A stretch of 64,000 nucleotides of DNA from the NCBI GenBank assembly GCA_963662175.1, contig OY759218.1:1488001-1552000 (forward strand), written 5' to 3'. Shown one piece after another: positions 33,916 through 43,357 of this stretch (positions within the stretch are counted from its first letter, which is position 1; the number at the start of each line of letters is the position of its first letter). Below the pieces are notes generated by a model, which saw nothing but the letters and a program-made list of their open reading frames with translations, was not told where the DNA came from and ran no database searches. A program made the translations under genes and the position numbers. The stretch comes from Aradus depressus. Its lineage: Eukaryota > Arthropoda > Insecta > Hemiptera > Aradidae.

Positions 33916-34312
33916 AATGCTTATATGAACCGTGTTTTTACTGATTTCTCGCCTCCCTCTTTTAAATGCATTTCATACTGGCATTACTGGTTATATGAAA
34001 GTAATGTGTTGGCATGAGCGGTTTTCTTTGTTTCATTGTATCGCGTAATTCTGAGAGTGACCTCATACTCAGTAATGCCAGTTTGAGAGGGGAGAGGGGA
34101 TGAAGTGAGATCTGTAAAAACAGGGTTGAATTATAAAAAATTTTAATATCGTTTCAAAGCGATACAATTTACTCATTACTATTTCCTACACTTTATTGTA
34201 CATTACATTCTTTGGAGCGCTATAACGTTGGTCGTTTTGTTCCTTCCTCAAATCTCATGGCTTATTGACTGTTGCAAATTTTATAAGGAACATTTTCGGT
34301 AGCGACAATTTT
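33916..34312 (+). mobile_element. Family B repeat, partial
   Basis: Inverted blocks (ACTGGCATTACTGG and CTCAGTAATGCCAGT) are followed by TTGTACATTACATTCTTTGG, AGCGCTATAACGTTGGTCG and AGGAACATTTTCGGTAGCGA, in family B order. Confidence 0.55.
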
Positions 34313-34338
34313 TTAGTTTAGTTTATAGTGAGCTATTG

Positions 34339-34475
34339 TGACTCATGCCCAGGCTTCAACCACGAGGTCATATGACGATACGACGTAGTAGACGTACTAC
34401 CAGAGCGCTCTTTTGTCGCTCTGGTGGAGTCTCATGAACCCGACTGTACAGTGGATGTTTGCCTACCCAGGTTCA
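34339..34475 (+). repeat. Dispersed hairpin repeat ('family D'), plus copy
   Basis: GTACTACCAGAGCGCTCTTT followed by TGTCGCTCTGGTGG forms a 9-bp hairpin (ACCAGAGCG / CGCTCTGGT). It corresponds to the minus-strand copy at 26040-26165. Confidence 0.55.
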
Positions 34476-34554
34476 GTTACTTAAGTCTCGAGTACACAGG
34501 GATATCCGAATACATGTTTTGCATTTTGTGTCGATATAGTGGAAATACTAATAA

Positions 34555-34755
34555 ATACATTTAAAGAGGTGATTAATAAAGCACTTTTTTATTGAACACT
34601 TATATTGGCTAATTTCACAAACAAATACAAGCACAAGTTATTGTTGAACTTGGTGTTGAGGATGGCATAAGCCGAAACCGGTACACATTTATGTATTTGT
34701 ATGTGGAATTAGACAATAAAAATGTTCAATAAAAAAGTGCTTTATTTATTACCTT
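34555..34755. mobile_element. Inverted-repeat element around a GATGGC...GCCGAAACCGG hairpin
   Basis: Arms AATAAAGCACTTTTTTATTG AAC (about 34573) and its inverse (34713-34738) flank a centre with GAGGATGGCATAAGCCGAAA CCGG. Related centres are at 44140-44210 and 57258-57300. Class uncertain; a Penelope-like origin is one possibility. Confidence 0.5.
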
Positions 34756-34769
34756 TTAAAATTTATTTA

Positions 34770-35194
34770 CACAAGGATAGTTTACTCGCTATTAGCCAGC
34801 TTTTGAAAAAGTCGGGAACGTGAGCGAGTAGCTAGTAAACAAGATTGATTGGTCCTAACTAGATTATATTAGTCGAAGAAGAAATATAGAATATAGGTCA
34901 CTTGTTGCTCCGATTCCTTTTATTTCTTGAAAACTATCCCAGGTTTACATGCCACAAACACTATTATCTCTCTTGCTTTTCGCACAGCTTTTTTCTGATT
35001 ACACGGAGCGAGTTTACTATCCAGGCAACAAACTCGCCAGCCAGTAGCTTGTAAAGTAGACGGGTGTTTAACTTTGCTCGCTCTGCTTTTAGCGAGTCAA
35101 TCAACCAGCTAGTTTACTAACCACGCCAATTACTTAGCTTTTTTACTAGCGGCTAGTGAATTGATGGGCTAGTAGCGAGTAAACTATCCCTGTG
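34770..35194. mobile_element. MITE, 425 bp, TA target duplication
   Basis: Inverted termini of about 28 bases start CACAAGGATAGTTTACTCGC on the left and CACAGGGATAGTTTACTCGC on the right (minus strand). TA flanks both sides (34768-34769, 35195-35196). GCGAGT and TAGTTTAC motifs recur inside both ends. No coding capacity. The TA duplication suggests Tc1/mariner mobilisation, but this is not proven. Confidence 0.6.
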
Positions 35195-35583
35195 TAATCC
35201 AGGCTTCAGGATAGGGGTCTTTCACCGTACGGGATCATCGCTTAATGTCCCATCAGAAGGACAGTGTGCTCAGGTTTTTTTGAACCACGACCTTGAGCTT
35301 AGTAAATAAGCACGCTAGAATTCCGGTAAAAAAATTAAATGAATAATAATAATAATAAATTACAAAAAAATAAAAAAACATGGTGAATCACCGGCAATGT
35401 ACTTCTCCCACTCGAATTAATTCTGACAAAATTCAACGAATTTTTGAACTATAGCTGGGGAAGTGAAAAAAATAAAGTAATCAAAAAATATATCTTACTA
35501 ATTTAGAATTACGAGTACAAATTTTATAAAATTTTGAATTCCCGAGTAAATTGTTAAGTAAGTACACATGCTAAATATAAAGA
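35195..35583. other. Unrecognised, with a family A fragment
   Basis: 35385-35470 has ATCACCGGCAATGTACTTCT and ATAGCTGGGGAAGTG, which are internal and terminal family A pieces with the modules deleted. The rest is unrecognised. Confidence 0.45.
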
Positions 35584-36755
35584 ACTAGCTGACCCGACAG
35601 ACGTCGTTCTGTCAAAAGCTATTGGACTGGATTTTTTTTTTTTTTATTTTTTTTACTCGGAACCACAGCAAGTTCGTACTTAAGAACACCGGGCACCTTA
35701 GATAGTATGCGCCTTGCAACTCCGTGCAACCAGCTATTAAGTTCCTAGGACCGCTAGGCAACACAGATAGTACGTAGTTAGGAACGCAGGGCACCGCAGC
35801 TAGTATGTGCCTTGCAACAGCGGATGCCCTAGGTATTTTGTGCTTAAGAACGCTGGTGAGAGCTATTATTTACCGTGCAACGGTGCACCTTCAAGGTAAT
35901 ACATGCTTAGGAAACCCACCCTATTAAAATTAGGGCTATTTCCCATCTTTAAGAAAGCTCCATGTGAGATTCATTCAGCATTAATGGACCCCCGCCCCTC
36001 CCGCCCAAAAGGGTCACAGCCAATTTTTAAATATTGCTTTTGAAACTACTATTTAGGTATATGCTTGCCCCCCATACCCCCCTCCCGTTGACAATTTTGA
36101 GACGTCACATATCCTTTTTTTGTATTTGTCTTTTAAGAATACTACATGTGAAATTCCATGACAATCCGATCATCTGTTAATGACCTATCACTATCTTTAT
36201 ATGTAGGCCTACCCCCACAACCCGCCCTCCCGTTCAAAATTTTGAGATGTCACGTACCGTATTTTTCAATTTGGCCTTTAAGAATACTACATGTCAAATT
36301 TCGTGACAATCCGACCAACCGTTAATGAGCTAGGACTATATTTATACTTAGGCCCCCCCCATAACCCCCCCTCCTGTTCAAAATTTTGAGATGTCACGTA
36401 GCTTATTTTTCAATTTGGCCTTTAAGCATACTACATGTCAAATTCCATGACATTCCGAACATCCGTTAATGACCTATCACTATCTTTATATGTAGGCCTA
36501 CCCCCACAACCCGCCCTCCCGTTCAAAATTTTGAGATGTCACGTGCCGTATTTTTCAATTTGACCTTTAAGAATACTACATGTGAAATTCCATGTCAATC
36601 GGATCATCCGTTAAAGACCTATCACTATCTTTATATTAGGCCTAGCCCCCCCCCCCCCCCCCCCCCCCCCTTTCAAATTTTGAGATGTCACGTAGCGTAT
36701 TTTGGCCTTTAAGCATACTACGTGTCAAATTCCATGACATTCCGAACATCCGTTA
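35584..36755 (+). mobile_element. Family C repeat, second copy
   Basis: Starts ACTAGCTGACCCGACAGACG and follows the 5385 copy almost base for base through GAACACCGGGCACCTTRGAT, GGTAATACATGCTTAGGAAA and four or five internal units. The high identity of the two copies suggests recent spread. A 25-base C-run is at 36646-36670. The copy breaks off into a family A terminus at about 36755. Confidence 0.65.
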
Positions 36756-36842
36756 AGGAGATCGGAAAACATGAATCACCGCATCGAATTTCTGACCGAT
36801 TTCATAAGTTCCCCTTTACTTCACATACCTGGAGAAGTAATA
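36756..36842 (+). mobile_element. Family A right terminal repeat fused to family C
   Basis: GGAGATCGGAAAACATGAAT, ACCGATTTCATAAGTTCCCC TTTACTTCACATACCTGGAG AAGT. It follows a truncated family C unit directly. Confidence 0.6.
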
Positions 36843-37073
36843 AAGTTAACTGAGTGACATTAACGTAAACAAGTAGGTATAACGCATAGGTAGGTTGTGC
36901 AACCGGGCGGGGTAGTGACCAAGGTCAATGTTGTGTGGGGGGGGACACGTGAGGAGGACTCACATGTCAACGGGAAGGGGATGTGACGTAACTGAAGGGA
37001 GGGGGTAGACCTTAGGAGGGGAGGTGAACCAGATAGATGTAAGTAGGACAACAGACCTCAATCTATGAAGAGT

Positions 37074-37111
<38 letters not shown>

Positions 37112-37189
37112 GGAGTCACGTGGTGACAGGTCACGAGCCCTCACCCCCAAGAGGTATGATACCCTTCCATGTTCAAAGATCTCCAAGAG
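36843..37189. other. GC-richer sequence with a 37-base poly-G run
   Basis: An uninterrupted G-run spans 37074-37110. The flanks are G-rich (GGGGGGGGACACGTGAGGAG near 36939). No gene. Confidence 0.6.
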
Positions 37190-37404
37190 ATACTCTTATA
37201 AGCCCTTCTCTTCAGTCATTTTTCTGAAAATCAATAATATTATTCAAAGATTTTTCCACTTATAAAATTTCGTATTGATTATTACCTCCCGATAGTATGT
37301 ATGTGTACATGAAATCTTCAAATCGGTAGATGAAACCATAATTTTGTTGAAAATTCAAAATATAATTTTTTACTTCCCTACTAGGAATAGCTGGAGATTT
37401 AAAC
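37190..37404 (+). mobile_element. Family A fragments, diverged
   Basis: TTTTTCTGAAAATCAATAAT and ATTATTACCTCCCGATAGTA TGTATGTG are diverged family A phrases; the end at TACTTCCCTACTAGGAATAG CTGGAGA is an eroded hairpin. Confidence 0.45.
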
Positions 37405-37504
37405 AAAAAAGAGAAGGCAATGAGGTGAGGTGACCTTCATATATCGTTGCAGTCCTCACCACCTCACCACCCCACATTCTATATTTCTATATTCCATGTG
37501 AAGG

Positions 37505-37975
37505 TGAATCGCCGGCAATGTACTTTCCCAGCATCAATTAAACAATTAAATTTTCGCTCAACCTGCAAAACGAAATGACCATTTGGGTAAATTTGCGTCG
37601 ATACATTCAATACATCGGCCATTATTTGGGTTTTTGAGTCACGCCCTCCTCCTCAGATTCCCCCTTTCCCGCCGGGCAATTTCGCGGAAAATTAATTGGT
37701 GTCATCCTTATGTGGTTTTGAATTTACATATGAAAAATATCGATACATTCTTTACAACGGGAGTTATTAAGTTTTTGTGTTAATCCTTCCCCTAATCTCC
37801 TTTTTCCCTTAAGCCGATTTGTCTTATTCTTTTGGGGTTCTCGTGTTTACAGATATGCAGAATTTTCATTTATGGAATCAGAGGTCGGAAACCATGAAAT
37901 CCGATGAAAACTCAAAAAAAAATATCAAATTTCTGACCGATTATATAACTTCCCCTATACTTCGTTGGAGAAGTA
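37505..37975 (-). mobile_element. Family A repeat, reverse
   Basis: Internal motif (GGTGAATCGCCGGCAATGTA CTTTCCC), two modules (near 37600 and 37740), terminal repeat (CCGATTATATAACTTCCCCT, ACTTCGTTGGAGAAGT), with the hairpin shortened. Confidence 0.66.
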
Positions 37976-38389
37976 AAAAAGTTGAATGGATTTCTATGTA
38001 GGTACCACAGCCTGTTAACTTGAGTCAAGAAAGAAGAACGAATCAATGGATTCCTATGTAGGCCTCTGGTTCCTGACTGAGTGTGATGGGAGAAAAAGCT
38101 AAAAGATGGGCATGAACCCTGGAAGTTCATCCAAAATGCCCGAATAGGGAGTATCCCAAGGACTTTAAACCAAAACAAAACAAAGATTCCAATGATTAAT
38201 CGTGAATCATGAACAATGATGGATCATTATTTAACAATCGTGGTCCATTTTCTTAATTATTATTGACCTCAAATCCTTTTTGACTTTGAGACACATCCCA
38301 GTTTTGTCAAAAAAATCATAAATTATGTTTTCGTTTCGACCAATTAGATTAAATAATAATAGTCTCACTGAGGGACATTCTGATCTCCC
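37976..38389. other. Unrecognised
   Basis: GGATTCCTATGTAGG-type phrases occur at about 37987 and 38046. No gene. Confidence 0.35.
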
Positions 38390-38785
38390 TTGTTGATACA
38401 TTCAAAGCATCAGCAGTTAGGAATTAGGATGTTTGATTTCAGCGGCCCTCCCTCCCCCTCGTCGATTTGACTCAAAATGAATAAGTGTTGTTGCCCTTAT
38501 GAACTTGTGGAAACTACTGATTTTCAACTTCTAAGTGAAATGCGGACAATTGTGGAAATTCATGATAATTTAATAAAACAAACATAGTTTTTTGAAATAT
38601 TGTCTATTCCGCAAGAAACTTCAGTTTCTGGAAGCCATTATCCATTATGTAAGTCAAATATGGAGTTTTAGCACAGCGTTGGTTTTGGAGGGAGAGCGAA
38701 AACGTAATTAATTAATTCGTGCTGGGGAAGAACATAGACGGTGATTCACAGACCACTTTTTATTTTATTTTATTTTTTTCTGGAA
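38390..38785. mobile_element. Mosaic: family A fragments around a hairpin-family arm
   Basis: 38390-38480 is a reverse family A module. 38535-38625 (AATGCGGACAATTGTGGAAA, GAAATATTGTCTATTCC) matches one arm of the 274-bp palindromic element at 44017. 38640-38785 is a forward family A end (GTGCTGGGGAAGAACATAGA CGGTGATTCACAGACC). Confidence 0.55.
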
Positions 38786-38811
38786 AACATTTTTGTATCC
38801 TTAAACAAAAA

Positions 38812-39609
38812 TATGTGATATGGCCATTACTTATACCAATCACTTTTCTACAGATCACTCTGCCTCCCCCTCCCCCTCCCCCATCTCGAATTCCCACTTG
38901 TATGCAGTAATGCAGTAATGCATGAGAGTGATCTGTAACAAAGTGGTTGGTATAACAAAGTCCTGTAATGGCCACATCACATACATATTTATTTCTTTAA
39001 TCCCTTTAAATAAAACACTACCAATAATAAAACCATATTTTAAAATTCGATGCTAAGCACTAAAATATAAACATTACTTATAACAAATATTTTCTATAGA
39101 AATGTATTTTCCATTGTTTGGTCGTATTGGTTCGGTCCTATCTCGGACATTTTTGATAGGAACCAATTTTTCAATAGGACTAAACGTTCGTTTCCGCGTA
39201 AATCAAGGAAAGTCTAAAAATATAGGTTTCAAAACGACTATATTTGTATCTCGAAACCCGGGCGATCTGCGAAAAAATCGTATTGCATATAAAATGTGTT
39301 TTTCAGTTTTTTTAGGAGATTATTGATTGGATCATAAATGTAAGCGGTACATTGTAAAATGTACATAGGCCCTCAAGAAATGTGGTCTCAATTTTCATCC
39401 GATTTCAGCCAAATTCCAAAAATTCATTGCTACAATCGTTTCTGACATACGAGGGCTCACAAACTTCCAATCACATAAACACATACAAACATAGACAGAT
39501 ATTATCGTGAAAATGGTCAAAACATGTTCAGGGAACTTTGAAATATGAAAATCCGTTGAAAACTCCATCTCGGATTTTCGCAAGATTACAATACCTACTT
39601 ATTCCTAGA
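38812..39609 (+). mobile_element. Family B repeat, interrupted at its 3' end by the composite retroelement
   Basis: The left part is an inverted structure (ATATGGCCATTACTTATACC and its inverse at 38943-38975). It is followed by TTTTTGATAGGAACCAATTT TTC, GTTTCCGCGTAAATC, GCGATCTGCGAAAAAATCGT, ATTGTAAAATGTACATAGGC, CAGACAGAT-like phrases and CGGATTTTCGCAAGATTACA ATA. The sequence is cut at 39609 by the composite insertion and resumes at about 45040. Confidence 0.6.
39594..39609 (+). repeat. Target-site duplication, left copy (16 bp)
   Basis: CCTACTTATTCCTAGA, identical to 45024-45039; it brackets the composite element. Confidence 0.85.
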
Positions 39610-39610
39610 G

Positions 39611-40030
39611 AAATGGATTTATCAACCCAGTGCAGAGTAGCTTTCGTGACAATCGCTCCACCATAGATAATCTAGTCAGGATAGACACCGAGATACAGAA
39701 TGCCTTTATAAACAATCAACACGCGGTGGCAATTTTTTTCGATATAGAGAAAGCATTCGATACGGTATGGCGATATGGGATCCTCAAAAAACTCCACAAC
39801 TGGGGTTTTAGAGGCATCTTACCTCTATTTGTTAAGAATTTTCTGCAAGATAGAAGACTTCAAGTAATAACAGGAAAAACCCGGTCCTGTCTGAGATATA
39901 ATTTTCATGGTATCCCTCAAGGAAGTGTATTGAGTCCTACACTACTTAACATTGCAATAAATGACCTGACTCAATGTCTAACGAGATACGTTAAAGGATT
40001 TCTCTATGCCGATGATTTCGCGATTCTATA
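39611..40030 (+). pseudogene. RT palm fragment of the outer element, broken off just after YADD
   Basis: Reads FINPVQSSFRDNRSTIDNLV, then motif A (AIFFDIEKAFDTVW, about 39728-39769), motif B (HGIPQGSVLSPTLLNIAIND) and motif C (FLYADDFAIL, YADD at 40005-40016). A TAG at 40029-40031 follows four codons later, where the sequence changes to the minus-strand element. All catalytic aspartates of the palm are present. The 5' part, with endonuclease and early RT, is absent, as expected for a 5'-truncated insertion. Confidence 0.85.
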
Positions 40031-42201
40031 GCCTCAACCTGGATTAAGGTGGCTAAAATTACTAGATCATCGGCATAGAGAAGTAGCATGATGTTAGACT
40101 GAGGGGAGACCTGTATACCGGGCAGATCTTGGCTCTTATAGTGGTCTATCAAGTCGCTAAGATAAAGGTTGAACAGGAGGGGACTCAACACTTCTCCCTG
40201 CAGCACACCCTGCGTGATGTCCACCTCCTCCGTATCCCCGTCACCCGTCCGAACCTTTATAGCCGTGTTCTCATAAATATTCTTAATTATTCTGATGAGT
40301 TTAGGACTGACACCTAAGTAAAAAAGATTATTCCACAATTTATTGTGGTTGACGGAGTCGAAAGCTTTCCGAAAGTCGACAAAAGCGGTATATAGGTACC
40401 TGCCGGCAGCCAGCCTTAGATGTATGAGGGAGGTGAGGGTGAACAGATTGTCGATGCAACCCCGCCCGCTCCGGAACCCTGACTGACTCTCAGGGATCAG
40501 ACCCAGCGCCTCCGACCATCCCATCAAACGATCATTAACAATTTGGGTGAACATTTTGAGCATACAATTGGCCAGCGCTATAGCTCTATAATTTTCTGGG
40601 TGTGATTTGTCATCTTTCTTGTAAAACATAATGCTAATAATTTTACTCCATAATTTGGGCGCTTCCTCCGTTTCTAAAATCTTATTAAAAATATGTAGCA
40701 AATATAGGAGCCAGTTTTGAGGCAAGTTTTTATAAAATTCGTACTGAACTAGATCAGCCCCTGGCGACTTTCTTTGTCTTAATTTTTCTACAACAGTTGT
40801 TAGTTCTTCAAGAGTTATGGGAGAGTCGAGAATAGGATTTCCGACCCCGACAAATGACACATTACATATTACTTTAGTCGAATAGAAAATTCTGAAATAC
40901 TGCTCCCATTCTAAAAGAGATACATTGTTGATAGGATGACTTTTTTTCCTAAATTTATTAATTATTCCCCAGAAAGTTTTACTGTCTGATGCTTGACTCA
41001 ATGATTCTATAATTGACGTTTCATAGCTTCGTTTTTTATATTTAATCAGATTTTTGTATTGTTTTTTTGAGGTAATATACTTTTGTTTTAAGCTCGGCAT
41101 AAAGTTATTAGTTTTACATATTTTGAAATTCAACTTGACTTGTACTTTCGCCCTCCTACAGTCGGTATCGAACCAGGGTCTGTCTGATATGGTACGATTG
41201 GGGGACATTAATTTTTTGCCAAGTAGCTGAAGATGTGTTGACACTTCATAAATTGCCTTCAACATATTCTCATAAAGATCATCAGGATTGTCCGACTGAG
41301 CGATGCGGCCTACCCGGGGAGAGTATTCAAGCAGATGTGTGAACAGAGGAGCTTCACAGGGATCCCATTTCAAAGTAGGACCTAAATGTTTTACTTTAAC
41401 CTCTGTCTGCGGTTTTCTGATAGGTAAGTTCAATTGGACCTGTACTGGAAAGTGATCCGAGCCGCTGACATGGGTAGTCACCCTCAGATCGTCCACTAGA
41501 GAGAGGTGGGAGGACCGACACCAGACTAAGTCGATGACCGACTGTCCTAACGAACTGACGTGGGTGTACTGCCCTGGACAATCGCTCCTAGTTCTCCCGT
41601 TCAACACTACTAAAGAAAAACTTTCCATAAAATCGATCAGTTGTCGACCCTTGCTGTTCTGAATTTTATCTAAACTAATGCGCTGTTCAAATATTTGGGA
41701 CCCTGAAAAAATTTCGCATTGACATTGATTTAAATCGCTTACCCTAGCGTTTGCATCTCCTCCTATCAGAATTAATTTATCTTTATTAAATGTAAACAAG
41801 TCATTTAATGATTTCTCAAATAAATCCAATATAAAATTACTATTTAATGATGGTTTGAAATAAATGTTACCTAAAATAAATTCAATGTTACTTCCTACAG
41901 TTTTCACACTAACAATCAACCAATACTCACAACTGTCCACTAATTTTAATGTATAAACTGAGGAATGTGCAAAGATAGCTAACCCTCCGCTAGCTCTGCC
42001 GCGGCTTTTCTCCCTGATGGCTCTAGAGGAGACTGACCTGAAACCAGGAAGACAAGAGGGACAGGTGGTGATGTCCTGGGTGAGCCACGTCTCGGACAGG
42101 CAGAGGATCCAGCTCTCGGGAAATGGTTCTGAATAACTAGAGATGTTGTTGAGGCCTTGACAGTTCCAGAAGACGATGGTAGGTCCGGGGTCTCCTGTTT
42201 G
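39991..42201 (-). CDS. Non-LTR ORF2: APE endonuclease and RT, in frame with ORF1 across one UAG
   Basis: 736 codons open without interruption. Endonuclease motifs: IVFWNCQGLN (from codon 9), CLSETWLT, GGDANARV (about codons 147-154), NGRTRSDCPGQYTHV, SVIDLVW and SGSDHFPV, all catalytic positions kept. RT motifs: SPGADLVQYEFYK, YRAIALANCMLKMF, PESQSGFRSGRGCIDN, motif A AFVDFRKAFDSV, motif B QGVLQGEVLSPLLFNLYLSD, motif C LLYADDLVIL (YADD at 40077-40066). No ATG precedes the endonuclease motifs; the first is near codon 192. After YADDLVILATLIQVE the frame enters foreign sequence and stops at 39991. Natural expression therefore seems to need UAG readthrough. The product is truncated here. Confidence 0.85.
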   Translation of the reverse strand, partial: QTGDPGPTIVFWNCQGLNNISSYSEPFPESWILCLSETWLTQDITTCPSCLPGFRSVSSRAIREKSRGRASGGLAIFAHSSVYTLKLVDSCEYWLIVSVKTVGSNIEFILGNIYFKPSLNSNFILDLFEKSLNDLFTFNKDKLILIGGDANARVSDLNQCQCEIFSGSQIFEQRISLDKIQNSKGRQLIDFMESFSLVVLNGRTRSDCPGQYTHVSSLGQSVIDLVWCRSSHLSLVDDLRVTTHVSGSDHFPVQVQLNLPIRKPQTEVKVKHLGPTLKWDPCEAPLFTHLLEYSPRVGRIAQSDNPDDLYENMLKAIYEVSTHLQLLGKKLMSPNRTISDRPWFDTDCRRAKVQVKLNFKICKTNNFMPSLKQKYITSKKQYKNLIKYKKRSYETSIIESLSQASDSKTFWGIINKFRKKSHPINNVSLLEWEQYFRIFYSTKVICNVSFVGVGNPILDSPITLEELTTVVEKLRQRKSPGADLVQYEFYKNLPQNWLLYLLHIFNKILETEEAPKLWSKIISIMFYKKDDKSHPENYRAIALANCMLKMFTQIVNDRLMGWSEALGLIPESQSGFRSGRGCIDNLFTLTSLIHLRLAAGRYLYTAFVDFRKAFDSVNHNKLWNNLFYLGVSPKLIRIIKNIYENTAIKVRTGDGDTEEVDITQGVLQGEVLSPLLFNLYLSDLIDHYKSQDLPGIQVSPQSNIMLLLYADDLVILATLIQVEAIESRNHRHREIL
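40000..40082. repeat. 17-bp inverted repeat at the fused YADD codons
   Basis: TTCTCTATGCCGATGAT at 40000-40016 is repeated in inverse at 40066-40082. Both copies encode ...LYADD of two different RTs, one on each strand, with about 50 bases between. Confidence 0.9.
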
Positions 42202-42204
42202 CTA
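42196..42204 (-). promoter_or_regulatory. Candidate stop-codon readthrough site between ORF1 and ORF2
   Basis: The sequence is GCG TAG CAA ACA GGA. The two coding regions share one frame, and TAG is followed by CAA ACA, which fits the known leaky-stop consensus CA(A/G)N(T/C/G)A. An in-frame amber followed at once by an AUG-less endonuclease suggests an ORF1-ORF2 fusion product. The alternative is a single recent mutation in an originally fused frame. Confidence 0.5.
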
Positions 42205-42990
42205 CGCTACCACCTTGTTGGGTGGACTCCGGGCAGCAGAGTCAGAGGAGGATCGAGGTCTGAACTCAAACCGCTGCAGCTTTGCTACAGTTTTTCCCGA
42301 GACTGCCTCTTCCATCTCTTCCTTCTTCCTTTTTAACTCGGGTTCGCCCTTATGCCGGTTCCTCTCTGCATTCAAGAGCTCTTCAGTTTCTTCTATTGTA
42401 TAAGAACTGTTTCCCATGATAATTCTGTTTTGTCTAAATCGTGCATTTTCACCCACATTTCTAAGTTGGACAAGAAGGGGCAGAGCCTTCTTATACATGT
42501 CTCTTTCTTCTTTGGGCCTGTCGTGCGAGACTGAAAACCCGAGATTTCTAAATGTCACCCTCTGCTCCATTATCTCTCTTTTTTTCAAATTTGATGTTAA
42601 TTTGAAGAGTATGGGTCTCTTTGAGCCCATCCGACCTAGTCTATGACAGTCGTTCACTCCGTTCATCTCCACGGGAGCTCCAGCCTTCTCACAAATATCT
42701 ATCACTTTATTTGTCAACATTAAGCTAGTCTCTTCTCTAACCTCTGGCACATTAAATAAAATTATGTTATTTCTTTTTTCTTTGTTTTTTAAAAAACAAA
42801 TTTCATTTTCTTGTCGCAACATTTTATTTTCAAGTTGCTCACACCGCAATTTTACTGATGTGAGTTCATTAAGGCACACTTCGAGGGAGTTGACTAACGA
42901 AAGTACACTCTTATTGACATTCGTGATTTCAACTCTATTTTGTAAAATTTCTTTTCTTATTTCATCAATGGATTGTTTTAGTGCGTCCAT
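42202..42990 (-). CDS. Non-LTR ORF1 protein: coiled coil plus RRM-like RNA-binding domain
   Basis: 262 residues from ATG 42990, the first AUG of an open frame that reaches upstream to 43233. It is the RNA-binding chaperone-type partner of ORF2 and would package element RNA in the cytoplasm. Residues 1-75 are heptad-rich and predicted coiled coil (IDEIRKEI...SVLSLVNSLEV...LENKMLRQENEICFLKN). Then comes the RRM-like block common in arthropod ORF1 proteins: KRNNIILFNVPE, CHRLGRMGSKRPILFKL, REIMEQRVTFRNLGF. The C-terminus is basic and Ser-rich. No zinc knuckle is seen. It ends at TAG 42204-42202, directly followed in frame by ORF2. No internal stop or frameshift. Confidence 0.8.
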   Translation of the reverse strand: MDALKQSIDEIRKEILQNRVEITNVNKSVLSLVNSLEVCLNELTSVKLRCEQLENKMLRQENEICFLKNKEKRNNIILFNVPEVREETSLMLTNKVIDICEKAGAPVEMNGVNDCHRLGRMGSKRPILFKLTSNLKKREIMEQRVTFRNLGFSVSHDRPKEERDMYKKALPLLVQLRNVGENARFRQNRIIMGNSSYTIEETEELLNAERNRHKGEPELKRKKEEMEEAVSGKTVAKLQRFEFRPRSSSDSAARSPPNKVVA

Positions 42991-43357
42991 TATGCAAGCC
43001 AGTAGGTCAAATGAATGTTGAGATAAGATAAAGTATTTATTGATGTTGGGGTTTGAGATAAGGAAGTTAATAAACGTTAGACTTAGACTTAAAAATGTAG
43101 TCAGTTGTAAACAAACCTGCTCTCTTGTATAACCTAAATCACGTGTAGTGTAGTGCAGGGGAAAGGAATTTATTTGTGTTTTTTTTGTGGTTCCACACTC
43201 AATTTCACTTTCAAAATGCTCAGTGATCTTCAAACACCGCGTAAGTACAAAAATCGCACTTTGATTTCAACTTTAAACAATAAAAAAACTCAGTTTTAGA
43301 GGAGCGCTAAAATCGAACGGGTTCCACACCAAGATGGTCACGTGACTCCCCGGAGCT

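Larger units (their letters stand above)
40031..43357 (-). mobile_element. Nested non-LTR retrotransposon with ORF1 and ORF2 in one frame, 3'-truncated
   Basis: On the minus strand: a 5' untranslated region beginning near 43357 (GAGCTCCGGGGAGTCACGTG), ORF1 (42990-42202), one TAG, and ORF2 (42201 to about 40031) with endonuclease and RT up to YADD. The 5' side looks complete while the 3' side (end of RT, 3' untranslated region, tail) is missing. This is the opposite of normal 5' truncation and indicates a later deletion. No target duplication was found. The clade is not assigned. Confidence 0.75.

Noticed and set aside
42991..43233. Upstream extension of ORF1 beyond ATG 42990
   Set aside because: The frame is open, but no AUG occurs before 42990 and the upstream residues lack ORF1-like composition.
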